64,000 nt of DNA, from contig BLAL01000165.1 of NCBI GenBank assembly GCA_015698045.1, forward strand, positions 496,001 to 560,000, written 5' to 3'. The DNA comes from Rhizophagus clarus. Its lineage: Eukaryota > Glomeromycota > Glomeromycetes > Glomerales > Glomeraceae. The position numbers and the translations under genes were made by a program. The notes beneath the pieces were generated by a model that searched no databases, was not told the DNA's origin, and saw nothing but the letters and a program-made list of their open reading frames with translations. Positions 1-12,399 of this stretch are shown one piece after another. Position 1 is the stretch's first letter. Each line of letters starts with the position of its first letter.

Positions 1-1160
1 CTTTTTTTTTTGTTTTTTTTTGAAAAAAACATTATTTCCCCCTTTCCCCTTTTATTTAAAATCTTTGTTTTAGTTTGCATTCTTTTTTTGTAACATGAAC
101 TTATTGAACGATTAAATAAGATGTGTATATTATGTATTTTTAATTAAGAAACATACTAACGTTTCTTTATATTATTTCTTTCTTAAACGAACCAGACTTG
201 AAATATAAGTAAGAGAAGGGATTTCCCTTTTTAATATTAATATTACATCTTTTTTTACTCTTCTTTTTTCTTAAACAAACTCAGATCTCTTTATAAGGTA
301 TAGACTCCCGAACTTGGAAAACCCAGTCTAATGTAATAGCGCAAATGGAAAAGTTTAATTTTACGTCCAAATGCGAATTGTTTGCATTTATTTATTTAAG
401 AGAAACCATCTTCAACAATTGATTTACAATTATATTTCTTAGTAACTATAATTAAATTCATAATATATTGTTGAAATGAACAAAATAAATATGTTCATTT
501 TCGTACCAAACATATTAAACATTATCTATAAATAATTATTAACACAAGTCAATGTTATCATCATATTTATTAAGAGCATTAAGACATTAAGGGCAATCTT
601 TCTTAGCCACAAGAACATTTATATTTAAAATTTCTTCTCGTAAAAATTATTTCATCATCATCATTTACATTTATAAAGTATAATCTGAGTCAAATATTTC
701 TGAATGAATAATAATATGTAAATATTGTCATCTCCTCTTAATAAATTTTAAATACAAGATACATTTACTGTTTACATTATTGTATGTTATAATTCGAAAA
801 AGTGACTTTACCCTCAACTAATTTGTTGTCAAAATTAATCTTTACTAATCTAGTGGTGTGTTTTCTTTTTTTTATTACGTATCTGAGCTTTAAGTCAGCT
901 TGTTCTATTATTATATAAATTATTTTTATTTTATTAAACAAAGATCGGTACATATGATGATCAAAAACAAAAAATTAATTAACAAATTTTACTGTAGAAG
1001 ATTAATCTAAAATAAAGAAAATAATTAATTTGTAATTTGTAATTAATAAATTAATTTATAAATGGAAATACATAATTAAAACATCTTACCGGCTGTTTGT
1101 CATTCATTTCGTTAATTCAGTTTCTTCTAATAACTTGATGCCATATTTTAATTTCTACAT
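1..1160. other. AT-rich intergenic DNA, no gene seen
   Basis: Low-complexity AT-rich sequence with poly-T and poly-A runs. I found no exon-like open frame, tRNA or structured repeat on either strand. Confidence 0.6.
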
Positions 1161-1452
1161 CCCTATGAAAAAAAATTTCTCTAAAATATACTAAAAATAT
1201 ACTCAAATCTTAAAATACGCTTAAAATGTACTTAAAATACACTTAAAATTTTTAAAATGTACTTAAAATTGCAATTTTAGGTATAATTTAAGTACAAAAA
1301 ATTTACACTTAAAATATACTTAAAATTGCAATTTTAAGTATAATTTAAGTACATTTTAAAAATTTTAAGTACATTTTAAGTATATTAAGTATATTTTAAG
1401 TATATTTTAAAAGTGCATAAGTATGTTTTAAGTATATTTTTTTTTCATAGGG
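1161..1452. mobile_element. Foldback (palindromic MITE-like) element
   Basis: The left end reads CCCTATGAAAAAAAA and the right end (1438-1452) is its inverted complement ending CATAGGG. Between them both arms carry many copies of the motif ACTTAAAAT or its complement, so the whole block of about 290 bp can fold back on itself. A 3-bp CAT lies immediately outside each end and may be a target duplication, but that is short enough to be chance. There is no coding capacity. The superfamily is unknown. Confidence 0.7.
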
Positions 1453-3641
1453 CATTTGACGGGTTTTTATTAGTTTATGATATACTTCTATTATTGGAGC
1501 CTATAAAATAGAGAATAAATATAATCTCAACTAATAAATATAATAACTAAAATTAATACAATAAATTACAAATACTTACATTCCGCTACATATATTTTGT
1601 ATCTTTTCTTTTCAATCATTGCTTTGCCTTTCCCCTTATTGTTTGTTCAAAATTCAATAGTCCACTGATAGAACTGTAAATATGTTTGAATAAGTTTACG
1701 ATTTTCAAAAATTTCGTATTCTGTGTTATTTTCTTCTATGTACAGTAGTACGTGTTGCCTTAAATGTTCAAGTATTTTTTTGAGAATGGACTGAGTATTT
1801 GCATTGAATTTAATATCTAAATCGAAAAAACTTAGTTTTCTTCTTAAATTTGGTGATTCTTGTAAATTTGGCAGAAAAATAATATTCTAGTGTTGAAAAC
1901 TGCAGCTTCCAATTATAATAGGTTGATTGATTACTTAAGTTTTGTTTTACTTAATACTAGCAGTTGCAAAAAATATAGAAAAGTTTTGAACTTCAAAATT
2001 TACTATCAATCTAAAGTCCCAACCCTGAATCTACAAAAAAAAATAAGAAACATTAGTGACCATTTTTTTTTAAAAAAAACTAATAAACTTAAAACTCACT
2101 GAATGCTGAAATCTCCAGAGTGTTTTATTTCTGACCAGTCGCCAGCCTATTTTTCTTTTGCTAGGTTCAGAATTATGTAAAAAAAATTTTTTTTTTTTGT
2201 TTGAAAAAAAATTCAGATAAGTGGTTTATGAGATTTTGTATCACATAGCACATTATACGAAATTTTAATTTTTCATTTTCTAAATTCTGACATATTCTAA
2301 CCTTAACAAAAAGCTCCAATATCAGCAGGAAATAAAGAAATTGACAAATTGATTCATTCATTTATTATTTAATATTTTGTTATTATTAGTTATTATTATA
2401 TTTTATATTTATTATTAAATTTTAATATTTATTTTATTTATTTTTATACTTATTTTTATTAAAAAAAAAAATAATTCAAAATTATTATTATTCAAAAAAA
2501 AAATATTCACTATTACTTAAAAAAATAATTGTTCAAAAAAAAAAATTATATTCAAAAAAAAATGAAAAATATTATTATAATTGTAAAATTATTAAAAAAA
2601 TTATTCAATTATAAATTATAAATTTAATCTTATTCCTTCCCAATTTTTCGCATATAAACAATTTTGATTTTGAATTATCAATTAATCCATGGTCACCAAT
2701 CACTGATTGGTAACCAATTGGAATTGATACCTGATTGAATGCTGATAGGTGACTGATTAAGAATCAGTAATCAATCAAATACCAATCAGTTATATGATCA
2801 GTTGATGACCGATTTATTGTATTTTTACCTGTGAATTTTCTATATTGAACTAAAAAGTTGATTTATATACATTTACTTCTAGATCTTCTAACCTCTAGAT
2901 CATTACTCCACCTGTGTATCTCGTCTCTATCCTTTTTCAATAGAGCAAATTTATTTAATAATTCTTCTTTTTCCTTCCTCCAACTTTTTTTCAATTTTAC
3001 AAATTTCCAAAAATGTATATTGTCTAGCTCTTTTACCCTGATCACTGGCTAAGGTTTGAGAAAATTATTATCTTCAGTGATGATTTGATCTATGAACATG
3101 ATTTCTTTGTTTTGTAATGATCTTATGTAATGAAAAATTTTTGGGGTTAGAAACAAAATAATCTATAATGGGGTAAGTACCATCTTTAACAGTAAAATGG
3201 GAATTTGAAAATAAAGAAAATTATAATGTTTAAAAAGGTAAATCAAATATTCTATATGCAAAAATGCTTAAGTGGATGCATAAAAAATCGAATAACTTTA
3301 TCATAAAAAGAAGGGTAATTAAATTTTTTTGAGTCAAAGTAATAAAAATTTAATAATATTCAAAGTTAAAGGAGAAAAACTTTAATCTAAAAGTAAAGAA
3401 GATTGAAAATGAAATTACAAATCAAGAACTACAGAGTTATGAATTGATTTAGATAAAGAAGTCAAAATTTTGAAAAGATGTTGCAAGTGAATATTAAATG
3501 ATTCGCAGATATGGTAGGAGACTATAAAGTGTTGTATTAAATACTGACATGGGAAATTATGACTTTGTTGATAATATAAATGATTTGGTCTATGGTAAGT
3601 TTTTCATACAAGGGTTGTTGAGGTTCTGTAAATTTTTTTGA
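1453..3641. other. AT-rich intergenic DNA with short degenerate repeats
   Basis: No convincing gene. Around 2690-2820 the motif (A)CCAATCA / TGATTGGT recurs in both orientations as a decayed short-unit repeat. A 60-codon open frame at 2863-3045 on the minus strand is lysine- and glutamate-rich (coiled-coil-like), but it lacks flanking signals and I do not call it a gene. Confidence 0.5.
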
Positions 3642-3661
3642 ATGTGAAATTTAAAGACAAA
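3642..3661. repeat. LINE target-site duplication, 3' side copy
   Basis: The sequence ATGTGAAATTTAAAGACAAA is repeated exactly at 21347-21366. This copy directly abuts the A-rich tail of the LINE as read on the minus strand (AATAAATAAATAAAAAAA). That is the expected position for a target-site duplication made by target-primed reverse transcription. Confidence 0.85.
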
Positions 3662-4028
3662 TATTTTTTTATTTATTTATTGTTAGAGACCAACTCATGA
3701 AATTACAAATCGTAGAAAAATTAGACTATAATCTATGAAAATAAACCTATTAACTACATCATGTAAAATCTAAACCCCGCCAGCAGGGACGTCAGCCTGT
3801 GTTGTTAAATTATACAAGCTATGACCAAGTATAGTGAAGCCCTAAGCAATTAAAGTAGAGTTCCCTGAACTCTGGATAAGGTAGCGCTACTGAATTCGAA
3901 GAATTAAAGTATGAGATCCAAGATCCCGTGTGAAGGTAGTTAGACTCAAGGCAGTATAGAACTACGTGGTGGTCATCATCATCAATCTTTGGGTAGCAAT
4001 AATAGTGAGGAGGTTTATCATGTGAGGG
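3662..4028 (-). other. LINE 3' untranslated region and A-rich tail
   Basis: This region is more GC-rich than its surroundings and has no ORF. On the minus strand it ends in an AATAAATAAATAAA-type tail at 3662-3690, directly before the target-site duplication. Confidence 0.6.
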
Positions 4029-7000
4029 TCAGATAGCTAAATCTGAGGTACGTAGGGTAGGTCTGAGGTGGTGTCCAGCCGGGGTGTCTGGAGGGTCATG
4101 TGCTAGTTGGGAACGCGGTTTGTTGTGTTTTTTCTGATAATGTTGTTTCTTCCTTTTAATTATATGGTGTGACAGTTCCCATGAGTGGAAGGTAGTAGAG
4201 TGTAAACACCAAAATTTCCTGGTAATTTGAGTGTAAAAATAATGAATAAAGAGCTCTACAATTTTCATCATTATCTTTTGCGAACGAATATGAAATTGGG
4301 TAAGTGAGATCATTTCTACAGGTACTAGTTGATGGAAGAGGAGTTATGTGGGATGGTTGATGTCCATGACTTGAGAAAAAAGTATCAATTTCTCTACTGA
4401 TGAAATAACATCTTTTGTTGAGGAGGGAGCATTCGGCGATGAAGTAATCAATGAACATAGATAGGTAGCTGCTGTCTTTAAGTCTTGGTTGAGTTCATTA
4501 AGGTGAGCAGGGCAAAAGCCTATATGCAAGTTATCATATATGTGCGAATGACATTCGGTGCACAAAATGGGATGGGTAGGATATAAATTAGGATAATTCC
4601 TTTATTGCACATCAGCCGTTGGAAGTAAGTGTGCGTATAGTTTGATTTTGTGGCCTGTAATTTTGTCATTTAGAAACTGCATGGTGATCCATTGTCATTG
4701 TGTTTCTTAAGCCATTGTGAGGTGGAGGACCAATCCACTGAATAGGAGGTGATGAGATAGATAATATGTTGTTGAGCTTTGTTATGCAAATTGGATGCAG
4801 CTAGGTAAGCGTGACTAGTACGCTGTGACCATTTTCTCAGGTTTTCATGTAAAGGACCCAAGTAGTTAAAGGTAGCGGTCATTAACGTCAAGGGGTCTGA
4901 TTTTGGGGGAAAGAAAGATAGGAGATAAATTTGTAGTGTCTTTCAATAATCGGTTGGTGTGTTTGTTATAAGAATCTCCTGAATGAGATTTCACTTTCGT
5001 GAAGGAAATAGTAATATTTTTTTGTTTGATTAGTCATAAAATGAGAGACCAAATAGGGTATGTGTTGAATTTTAAGCATTGACACGTAGAAAAATTAACG
5101 TGGGAGAATTGTTTATAGTTATGTATAGTATTGAGGGAATCAGTATAGATATTGATGTGTGAATTAGAGGGGGACACTATTAAAGTAGTGAGGACAGCAA
5201 AAGTTTCAGCCATTGTTGATGATAGCTGAAACATCGTCAAGCCCTGGAAGGGAGTAGGAATACTAGATGTAAATATTTTGATCCAAGCAAAACTCATGAT
5301 AGATCTATGAAGACCATCTTGAAAGAAGGAACCATCTGTATAAAAAGATAAATGTGAAAAATTTATAAAACTATTAGCTAAAAATAAAAGTCTATCTATA
5401 ATACTATCAAACCCAATAAGTAAATTTTTTAAAAATAAAGGGAAAAGGGGATTAAGAATGGGATTTTTATTATAAAGTATAAGAGTGATAGATGAATGTT
5501 CCCTGGGAACAGGGATGACTGGAGTTAAAAAATTATCTGTTTGTTGTGATTGTTGATAATCATTGTAGGCAATTGTGCGTAAGGTATGATGGTGTAAGGT
5601 TGGGAATTTCCATATGCGTTTGGGAGTAATAATATGTGCAGGGACATGGAGAGGATGATACACGTTAATGGTAAGTAATTTAGTAGTAGCTATGTATAAA
5701 GTACAAATAGAAGGATTGGAGACATTATAAACATGACGAGAGCATCCTTTGCATGGGCAAATGAACGAAGTCATCTTTTTAGATGTAGGAGCAGTCATGA
5801 CGGTTGAATGGAAGGGTGAAAAAGTCTCCATGTAGGCCTGAACATAGTGTTGTATTTGTGTGATTGAATGGGAGCCCAGGTGATTGGTTTGAGTGATTGA
5901 TTTGCCATATATAATGTCTGAAATGGTGGCGTCCCATGTAATGACCTATTCGTTGTGTGGGTTGAACGTTGGGCTATCCCATATAGGCGGTGAATGTTGC
6001 AACAGATGTTAGATTGGAGGGACGGGTATAGGTGTAATGTATTTCATTGAAGATGGGGACCAGGTGGTGGATAGTATTTTATTGTACCAGTTCAGAGTAC
6101 GTCTGGTCTATTTACTGTTTTTAAGTTTTTTAATGTCTAAATAAGGTCAGAGAAAACAGCTATCTTCTGAACTGATTTGATCCAAAAATAGTAATTATTT
6201 AGCCCTGAAACTGGAGAGGTCTGATTTTGATATGTTGGGGATGTGTTTAATTATAGGAGAATAGCCGCCTGTAATTTTGAGATCAAAATTAGGCATAAAG
6301 TATAGGTTAATAGAACTAAACGTGTAAATTCTCTTTAATAAGAGTGTGTCAAAAGGTTTGAGTGGGGCTAATAATTTTAGCTCCTCCATCGTGGGGTAGT
6401 TAGCAGTCCATAAAATATCTATTGTCATGATTAACTGTTGTATAGCAATTATTCGCAATAAGGAGGAATTAAATAGCAATTGAGTGAGGGATACGTGGCT
6501 GCTGATTTGATTGAAGAAGAAATTATTAATCGAAGAAAACATATTATTATAAATGATATTATCTGGGGTATTAATAGGTAAATGTAAGCTATGTTTAAAT
6601 ATTTTTTTAATCGGAACAAGAATGTTGTCATATTCTCAGTGAGTAAGAAAGGAGAATTGGTTTTTATATTCTAATATGGGGATTAGAATTTTGTTAACAA
6701 TGTAAATGATGTGGTTGTAGGTTATTTTTTCCTTCTTAATAAGGTGGCGAAAAATTTGGCTGTTTGTGTTAACTTTTAATGTGGGATCGGGTGTTGTTAA
6801 ATGCGTTAACATATATCTCTAGAATTCTAGCACAATCATTGCGACCTAACGTTGTGGTATTCCAGATTTCTCCTTGTATTTGAATCTGGACAGGTTTGTT
6901 AGCTAGAGAAGAGTTGTTAGTGAGGATGCGGTATTTGTCTTTGTTGATTCTAATGTTGGCCATCTTGTAGAAATCTTTGGCCATAGACAGTAAATGATTG

Positions 7001-8338
7001 AGCGCCTGAAAAGAGGGAGTGACCCATGTAGTATCATCTAAATAGCCTTGTACAGACAGGCTATATTTGATTGATCTGTCAGTTATGGCATCCCAAATGT
7101 TTTTCTTCTTGTGGACAATTATGGTTAAGCGGTCTTCCAGAGGGATGGAAGTTGAATTGATGTAAGCGAAGAGGGAGTCATAATAAATGATCCACATAAG
7201 GGGACTTATGACTTTGCCTTGATCTATTTCTTGGATAACTTTGTATTGAGGAGTATAACCTGTTGGGGTGATTACTTGGTTATAGCGATTAGTAAAAAGT
7301 TGTAGGATAATGTTATTAATCTTGTTGGGTATACCAATACGCTAAAGGGAGAGTCTAAGGAGAGATGTATTGATTCTGTCGTAGGCTTTAGAGAGGTCTT
7401 GTAACCCAATCCAAAGTTTTTGTTTGTGGCCTTTGAGGTTGGCCATTTTGATGGTGTGGGTTAGATGTTGTAAGGGTTGATATGTTGATTCGCCTGATAG
7501 TCCAGCTCTATTGTTGGGTTAAAGGATGCTGGCATTTGATAATACGCTGTGTAAGCGAGCGGTGAGTATTTTAATAAAAGTTTTCAGAATGTTTTGAGTA
7601 AAATAATTGGTCAAGTGTTTTTGATATCGTTGCCCAGTCTGTTGGCTTTGGAATCAGGTATAGATAAGTGTTATTCCAGCCATTAGGTAATTGTCCCAAG
7701 GTTAGGATATCATTAAAAAAATTTACTATAAATTTGAGGAAATCATTATGTAAGTGCTTGACGTTTTCGTATGTAATGCTTGAAATGCCAGAGGCTTTGT
7801 GATTGGAAGCGATGATATGGTTTCAGTTAATTCATCTATTGTGATAGGTAAAAGAACAGAGTCGTATGTATTTGAGGAGATGTGTGATATGTGACAATAT
7901 ATATCTTTGAATCGGGAAGGGATATTTGCAATAGATTTGTAGATGGGTATTGATTCTAATTTGTGTGCAGATTGTCCTAATGTCTGAAAATGTTTGTTGA
8001 CATGTGATACTATAGTGTCTGGGCATCTTGTCAATATTTGTATTTGTGTTGTAGGATCTGTAATAATTAATCTATCCAAATATATGGTCCTAGGTTTACA
8101 GTCCATAATAGAATTGATTATTTTCCTTTGGTTAGAGATGAGATTATTATTTCTCTGCTTGATATATTGGTCTATATTATTGAGATCATATTTTAATTGA
8201 TGTTCTTTTAATAGTTCTTTACAAGTATAAAGGCCTTTTTGAATGCTTTTTCTCGATTGTTTAGAATTTGGTCAAGATATCTGTAGGGGTAATTCTGTGA
8301 AAATTGGGGCATTAAACAGTTTATTAATGTTGCATATG
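4029..8338 (-). pseudogene. LINE ORF2, 3' part: reverse transcriptase, RNase H and Cys/His region (broken)
   Basis: Read from 8338 downwards, this covers the N-terminal thumb/finger part (8106-7726), RT motif A DLSKAYD near 7400, motif B (DQGKVISPL) near 7215, and catalytic motif C GYLDDTTW near 7045. RNase H follows at 5831-5034 with FYTDGSF, MAETFAV and IYTDSLN, giving the usual D, E, D residues. A cysteine/histidine cluster (CTECHSH...CPAH) lies at 4565-4480. The frame is broken into at least eight pieces by stops and frameshifts. The first codons at 8338 continue in frame with the endonuclease part at 12400 once insert A is removed. The protein would reverse-transcribe LINE RNA at the nicked target. 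No activity is possible now. Confidence 0.85.
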
Positions 8339-8814
8339 CGCCGATCCTTGGAATTAGCTTAAATTAAGAATTTTTAATAAAAAATTAGTAAACAGTGCAA
8401 AATACGATTGTGTTACACATTCATCTTATCAATCTTATGTAGAATAATCGGAAAATAAAAAAATTTTTTACAACTCATCCTTAAAAATTAAAATAAGAAT
8501 AACTTTTTATAACCCATCAACTATTTTAAGAACCCATCACTTTTTACACCAGTTGCAAATAAAAGTTTTATGAATACAATTGTAGTTATTTGCAGTTATT
8601 AATAGTATTATTTATTCTCCAAAAGCTTTTTATTGATATAAAATAATTAAATAAGGCAGCAAAAATAACTGGGTTTCGTATAAATTTGCCATCATATTTA
8701 AAGAATTTTGAAAATAAAGAAATAACCAAAATTTTCATTATCTTTTAATAATTTTTAATTTTAAAAATTGTTTTTAAAATATGGAGACAAAGAATCTTCC
8801 TTTATATCATTTAC

Positions 8815-9100
8815 TGACGATGATTTTAAAATTCATTTAACCGACATTGAAATCTCATGATATTTAAATCCACCAGTACGAAAGCTTTGACTTTTAAATA
8901 GATGATCGTTGTTACAGAGTCTTGCGAATGCCGCCTTTCTACAAAAACAATATACCTGTATCCCAATAAGCCCAGAGAATGCATCACCTACAAAAATTAA
9001 AAAAGAAGAAACGTTAGAACATTTCTTAAAGTCAATTCCGATATTTTTCCCAAAGAAACAACAAACCCGCGTCTCAAGGAATTCCATTTGCTGCAGATAA
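8815..9100 (+). pseudogene. Degenerate open frame in insert A, not recognised
   Basis: A plus-strand frame (DDFKIHLTDIEIS, stop, YLNPPVRKL, stop) leads into an AG acceptor at about 8907 and then an uninterrupted stretch of about 60 codons. That stretch contains AAFLQKQYTCIPISPENASP and ends RNSICCR at 9100. Base composition here is less AT-biased than in the flanks, suggesting former coding sequence. The stops imply decay. A 90-codon frame also exists on the opposite strand. I cannot assign a family. Confidence 0.3.
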
Positions 9101-9324
9101 GTCATATTATGATCGATATACTTTTATTTTATTTTACATTTGGTAAAACTCGGTAAAACAGAATAGTAAAAGTTATATCATTAGATTCGGAACACCAATG
9201 GCCCTATGATCATTAAATAAAAGGATAATTTTTTTTTAAATACACAATATATGAAAGGCACAGAATGCTTTTATAAAAGTTATTTAACAAATCGTTTTAA
9301 TAATGTCAAAATATTAAATTGTGA

Positions 9325-10490
9325 AGTCCGGTCATGCTTTTCATCTGGCAACACTACAAACAAGAAAGAAAAAAAATAAATAATTAATTAATTAAAAAAA
9401 AAACCAACGAAAAATACCACCCCAACCCTCCCTTACCTTAATTGTCCTTAATTCCAAAAGTCCGGTCATGCTTTTCGTCTGGTAACACTACAAAAAAAAA
9501 AATTAATAATTAATTAAAAAACAACGAAAAACACCTCCCCAACCCTCCCTTACCTTAATTGTCCTTAATTCCAAAAGTCTGGTCGTGCTTTTCGTCTGGC
9601 AACACTACAAAAAGAAAAAAAACAAACAAATAATTAATTAATTAAAAAAAACAACGAAAACACCACCCCAACCCTCCCTTACCTTAATTGTCCTTAATTC
9701 CAAAAGTCCGGTCGTGCTTTTCGTCCGGCAACACTACAAAAAAGAAAAAAAAAGCAAATAAATAATTAATTAAAAAAAGCAAATAAATAAATAATTAATT
9801 AAACAAAAAATACCACCCAACCCTCCCTTACCTTAATTCCAATAGTCTGGTTGTGCTTTTCGTCTGGCAACACTACAAAAAAGAAAAAACAAACAAATAA
9901 ATAATTAATTAATTAAACAAAAAACACCTCCCCCAACCCTCCCTTACTTTAATTCCAATAGTCCGGTTGTGCTTTTCGTCTGACAACACTACAAAAAAGA
10001 AAAAACAAACAAAAAAATAATTAATTAATTAAACAAAAAATAACACTCCAACTCTCCCTTACCTTAATTCCAATAGTCCGGTCATTCTTTTCGTCTGGCA
10101 ACACTACAAAAAAGAAAAAAAAAATAATAATTAATTAATTAAATAAAAAAAAACCAACGAAAAACACTTCCTTACCTTAATTCCAAAAGTCCGGTCATGT
10201 TTTTCATCCGGCAACACTACAAAAAAGAAAAAAAAAATAATTAATTAATTAAATAAAAAAACCAACGAAAAACACCTCCCCCAACCCTTCCTTACCTTAA
10301 TTCCAAAAGTTTGGTCACATTTTTCGTCCGGCAACACTACAAAAAAAGAAAAAAAAATAAATAATTAATTAATTAAAAAAAACAACAACGAAAAATACCA
10401 CCCCAACCTCCCTTACCTTAATTCCAATAGTCCAGTCATGCTTTTCGTCCGGCAATACTACAAAAAAGAAAAAAAAAAATAATTATTTTT
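9325..10490. repeat. Minisatellite, about 10 copies of a 105-140 bp unit
   Basis: Each unit contains the conserved core AAGTCCGGTCATGCTTTTCG followed by TCTGGCAACACTACAAAAAA, an A-rich/TTAATTAATTAA stretch, and then CCCAACCCTCCCTTACC. Cores lie near 9327, 9458, 9577, 9705, 9843, 9960, 10077, 10188, 10308 and 10432. Copies differ by point changes and by the length of the A-rich part. No reading frame runs through the array. Confidence 0.9.
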
Positions 10491-10739
10491 TTAAATTGTT
10501 TTTTATCTAAATGTAATAAATTCAAAAAAAAAACCTGTTTACCCAAATAATCAGATCATAATACCGGTTATACCAGTTCAAAACTAGATAAAGTGCATGT
10601 GATATATAACATATTCCTTTTTTATATCAACTCATGGGATAAGCTTATCATAAATGGCAAGCGATATTGCCTTTTATGTTATAAATAGATAATCAATGCT
10701 AGTAGTTTTGTTCAGACTTCAGATTTTTATTTTGGTGGA

Positions 10740-10970
10740 AGGGAAATTTTTTTTATTGTTTTTTTTAAGTGAAATTTTTTTTTTAAAAAAAATGTCATTT
10801 TTTTTAAGGGAAATTTTTTTTTAAAAAATAAAAAATCAATTTTTTTTTAAGGGAAATTTTTTTTAAAAAAATAAAAAATCATTTGTTTTATGATAAGGGA
10901 ATTTTTTTTTTAAAAAATAAAAAAATAATTTTTTTTTTCAAAAATTATAAACCACAATTTAAATTTTTTA
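10740..10970. repeat. Short A/T tract repeat
   Basis: Four or five units of AAGGGAAATTTTTTTT followed by TAAAAAATAAAAAATCA. A low-complexity tandem block just upstream of the candidate micro-exon gene. Confidence 0.6.
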
Positions 10971-10974
10971 GTTA

Positions 10975-12040
10975 ATGGCGTTACCTTTAGCTTCGGGATT
11001 AAATACTGTAACAGGTAAGTTTTTTTTGCTTTTATTCTCCTTTCTTTTGTCTCTTATTAACTTGTTCTTTTTTTTAAGCATGGCTGTTTTTATCCATTTC
11101 GGAAATTCAAGGTGAGTTTTAATTTCTTCTCCTTTTTTTTGTTTTCTTTTCATTCTTTCCCTTGTTCTTTTACTAAACTTTTTGTCTTTTTAGATGTGTA
11201 CCATATGAATGAAAATTCAAGTAAGTCTCTTACGTCTCTTCTCCTGTTGTTTTATTTTTCTTTTAACCGTTTTCTTTCTTTTTTTTTCTATGGGTGGGTG
11301 TTCTGGCTTTTCTTTCATTTTTTTTCCCTTTATTTCTCTTCTTTTCGTGGTTTTTTCGTTTCTTTTTTTCATTATTCCTTTCGTTTCTTCTATGGTTCTT
11401 TCATTGATCTTTTATGGTTCTTTTGTTATTCCTTTCATTGATCTTTGATTTCTTTCGTTGCTTTTTTTTTGTTTTTTTCATTGATCCTTGGTTTCTTTCA
11501 TTACTTTTTTCATTTCTTTCATTGATCTTTGGTCTCTTTTCAATGATCTTTGGTTTCTTTCATTGATCTTTGACTTCTTTTGTTGCTTTTTTTTGTTCCC
11601 TTTATTGATTTTCATTCCTCCTTTGCTTCCTTTCATTCTCTTTCATTCCTTTTATTTTTTTTTCATTTGCCATTTGCTTCTTTTATTCCTTTTATTTTTT
11701 TTCATTCTCTTTATTCCTTTTCATTCCCTTTCATTTTCTCATTCATTTTCATTTTTTTTTTGTTTCATTCATTCTTTTTCACTATTCTTTACCTTTTTTG
11801 TTCCTTCCTCATTTCTCTTTGATCATCTTTACTTCCCTTTCTCCCTTTTCATTTATCTCTTCTTTCCTTTATTCTTCCTTTGTCCTTTGTTACTGTATTT
11901 TCCATTTTTTCTTATATATTGCAGTGCATGTGCAATTAATACAGCATTATAACATTAATATTACAGTTAAAATTATGCAATTGCGGCTTAATTTTTTTAT
12001 AAAATCATGTATACAGTGTGGTGTAATTTTTTTTCTTTGA
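10975..12040 (+). CDS. Candidate four-exon micro-exon gene in insert A
   Basis: The model uses exons 10975-11014, 11079-11111, 11194-11220 and 11925-12040. Donors are GTAAGT, GTGAGT and GTAAGT; acceptors are TTTAAG, TTTTAG and ATTGCAG. Joining them gives one open frame from ATG (MALPLASG…, …AWLFLSISEIQD…, …VYHMNENS…) to TGA, about 71 residues. All junction phases agree. The last intron (11221-11924) is almost pure pyrimidine on the coding strand. The product has two hydrophobic stretches and no family I recognise. Four perfect junctions are hard to get by chance, but the exons are tiny and there is no homology support, so this remains a model. Confidence 0.4.
11221..11924 (+). repeat. Polypyrimidine tract (TTTCTTTCATTGATCTTTGG repeats)
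   Basis: About 700 bases of C/T-rich DNA with a reiterated 20-mer TTTCTTTCATTGATCTTTGG and variants. It lies between a GTAAGT donor and a TATATTGCAG acceptor, so it could be a long intron. Long Phe/Ser/Leu reading frames across it are composition artefacts. Confidence 0.7.
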
Positions 12041-12399
12041 ATTAAAATATAGTTTTTTTTATACAATTTCCTTTTTATTAATTTATAGTGATATTAATTA
12101 TTATTCAACAAATTATTAAGTGTGAAATTGTTTTTGTAATTATAGATTTAATGATTGTGGTGTTAAAGTTTTTTTTCTTTTTTGTTTAACTAATTATCAT
12201 TACTATCATATTACCAGTTACGGTATATTAAATCTAGCTGAAATTATGTTAATTCTGGCCAAAATTAAAATTGTGCTGAATTGCACTTTTTAAAAATTGT
12301 ACGCATTTTTTTAGATCACTATATTGCATATCTTTAACTTTTATAATACATTGTATAACAAAATTTAACATATTTGGACGATGAAACAAATTCGCCGAT

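Larger units (their letters stand above)
8346..12392. mobile_element. Insert A: 4-kb insertion inside LINE ORF2
   Basis: The 7-mer CGCCGAT borders the insert on both sides (8339-8345 and 12393-12399). Removing the insert with one copy joins the LINE reading frame (…LYHIG / GAYATLIN…), which is strong evidence that this is a discrete insertion. The ends (CCTTGGAATTAGC on the left, GATGAAACAAATT on the right) are not inverted repeats of each other, so the class is unresolved. It carries a degenerate ORF, a ten-copy minisatellite and a candidate micro-exon gene. Confidence 0.65.

Noticed and set aside
11112..11952. Several overlapping Phe/Ser-rich open frames on the plus strand
   Set aside because: They arise from the polypyrimidine repeat, lack starts or motifs, and are best explained as intron or repeat.
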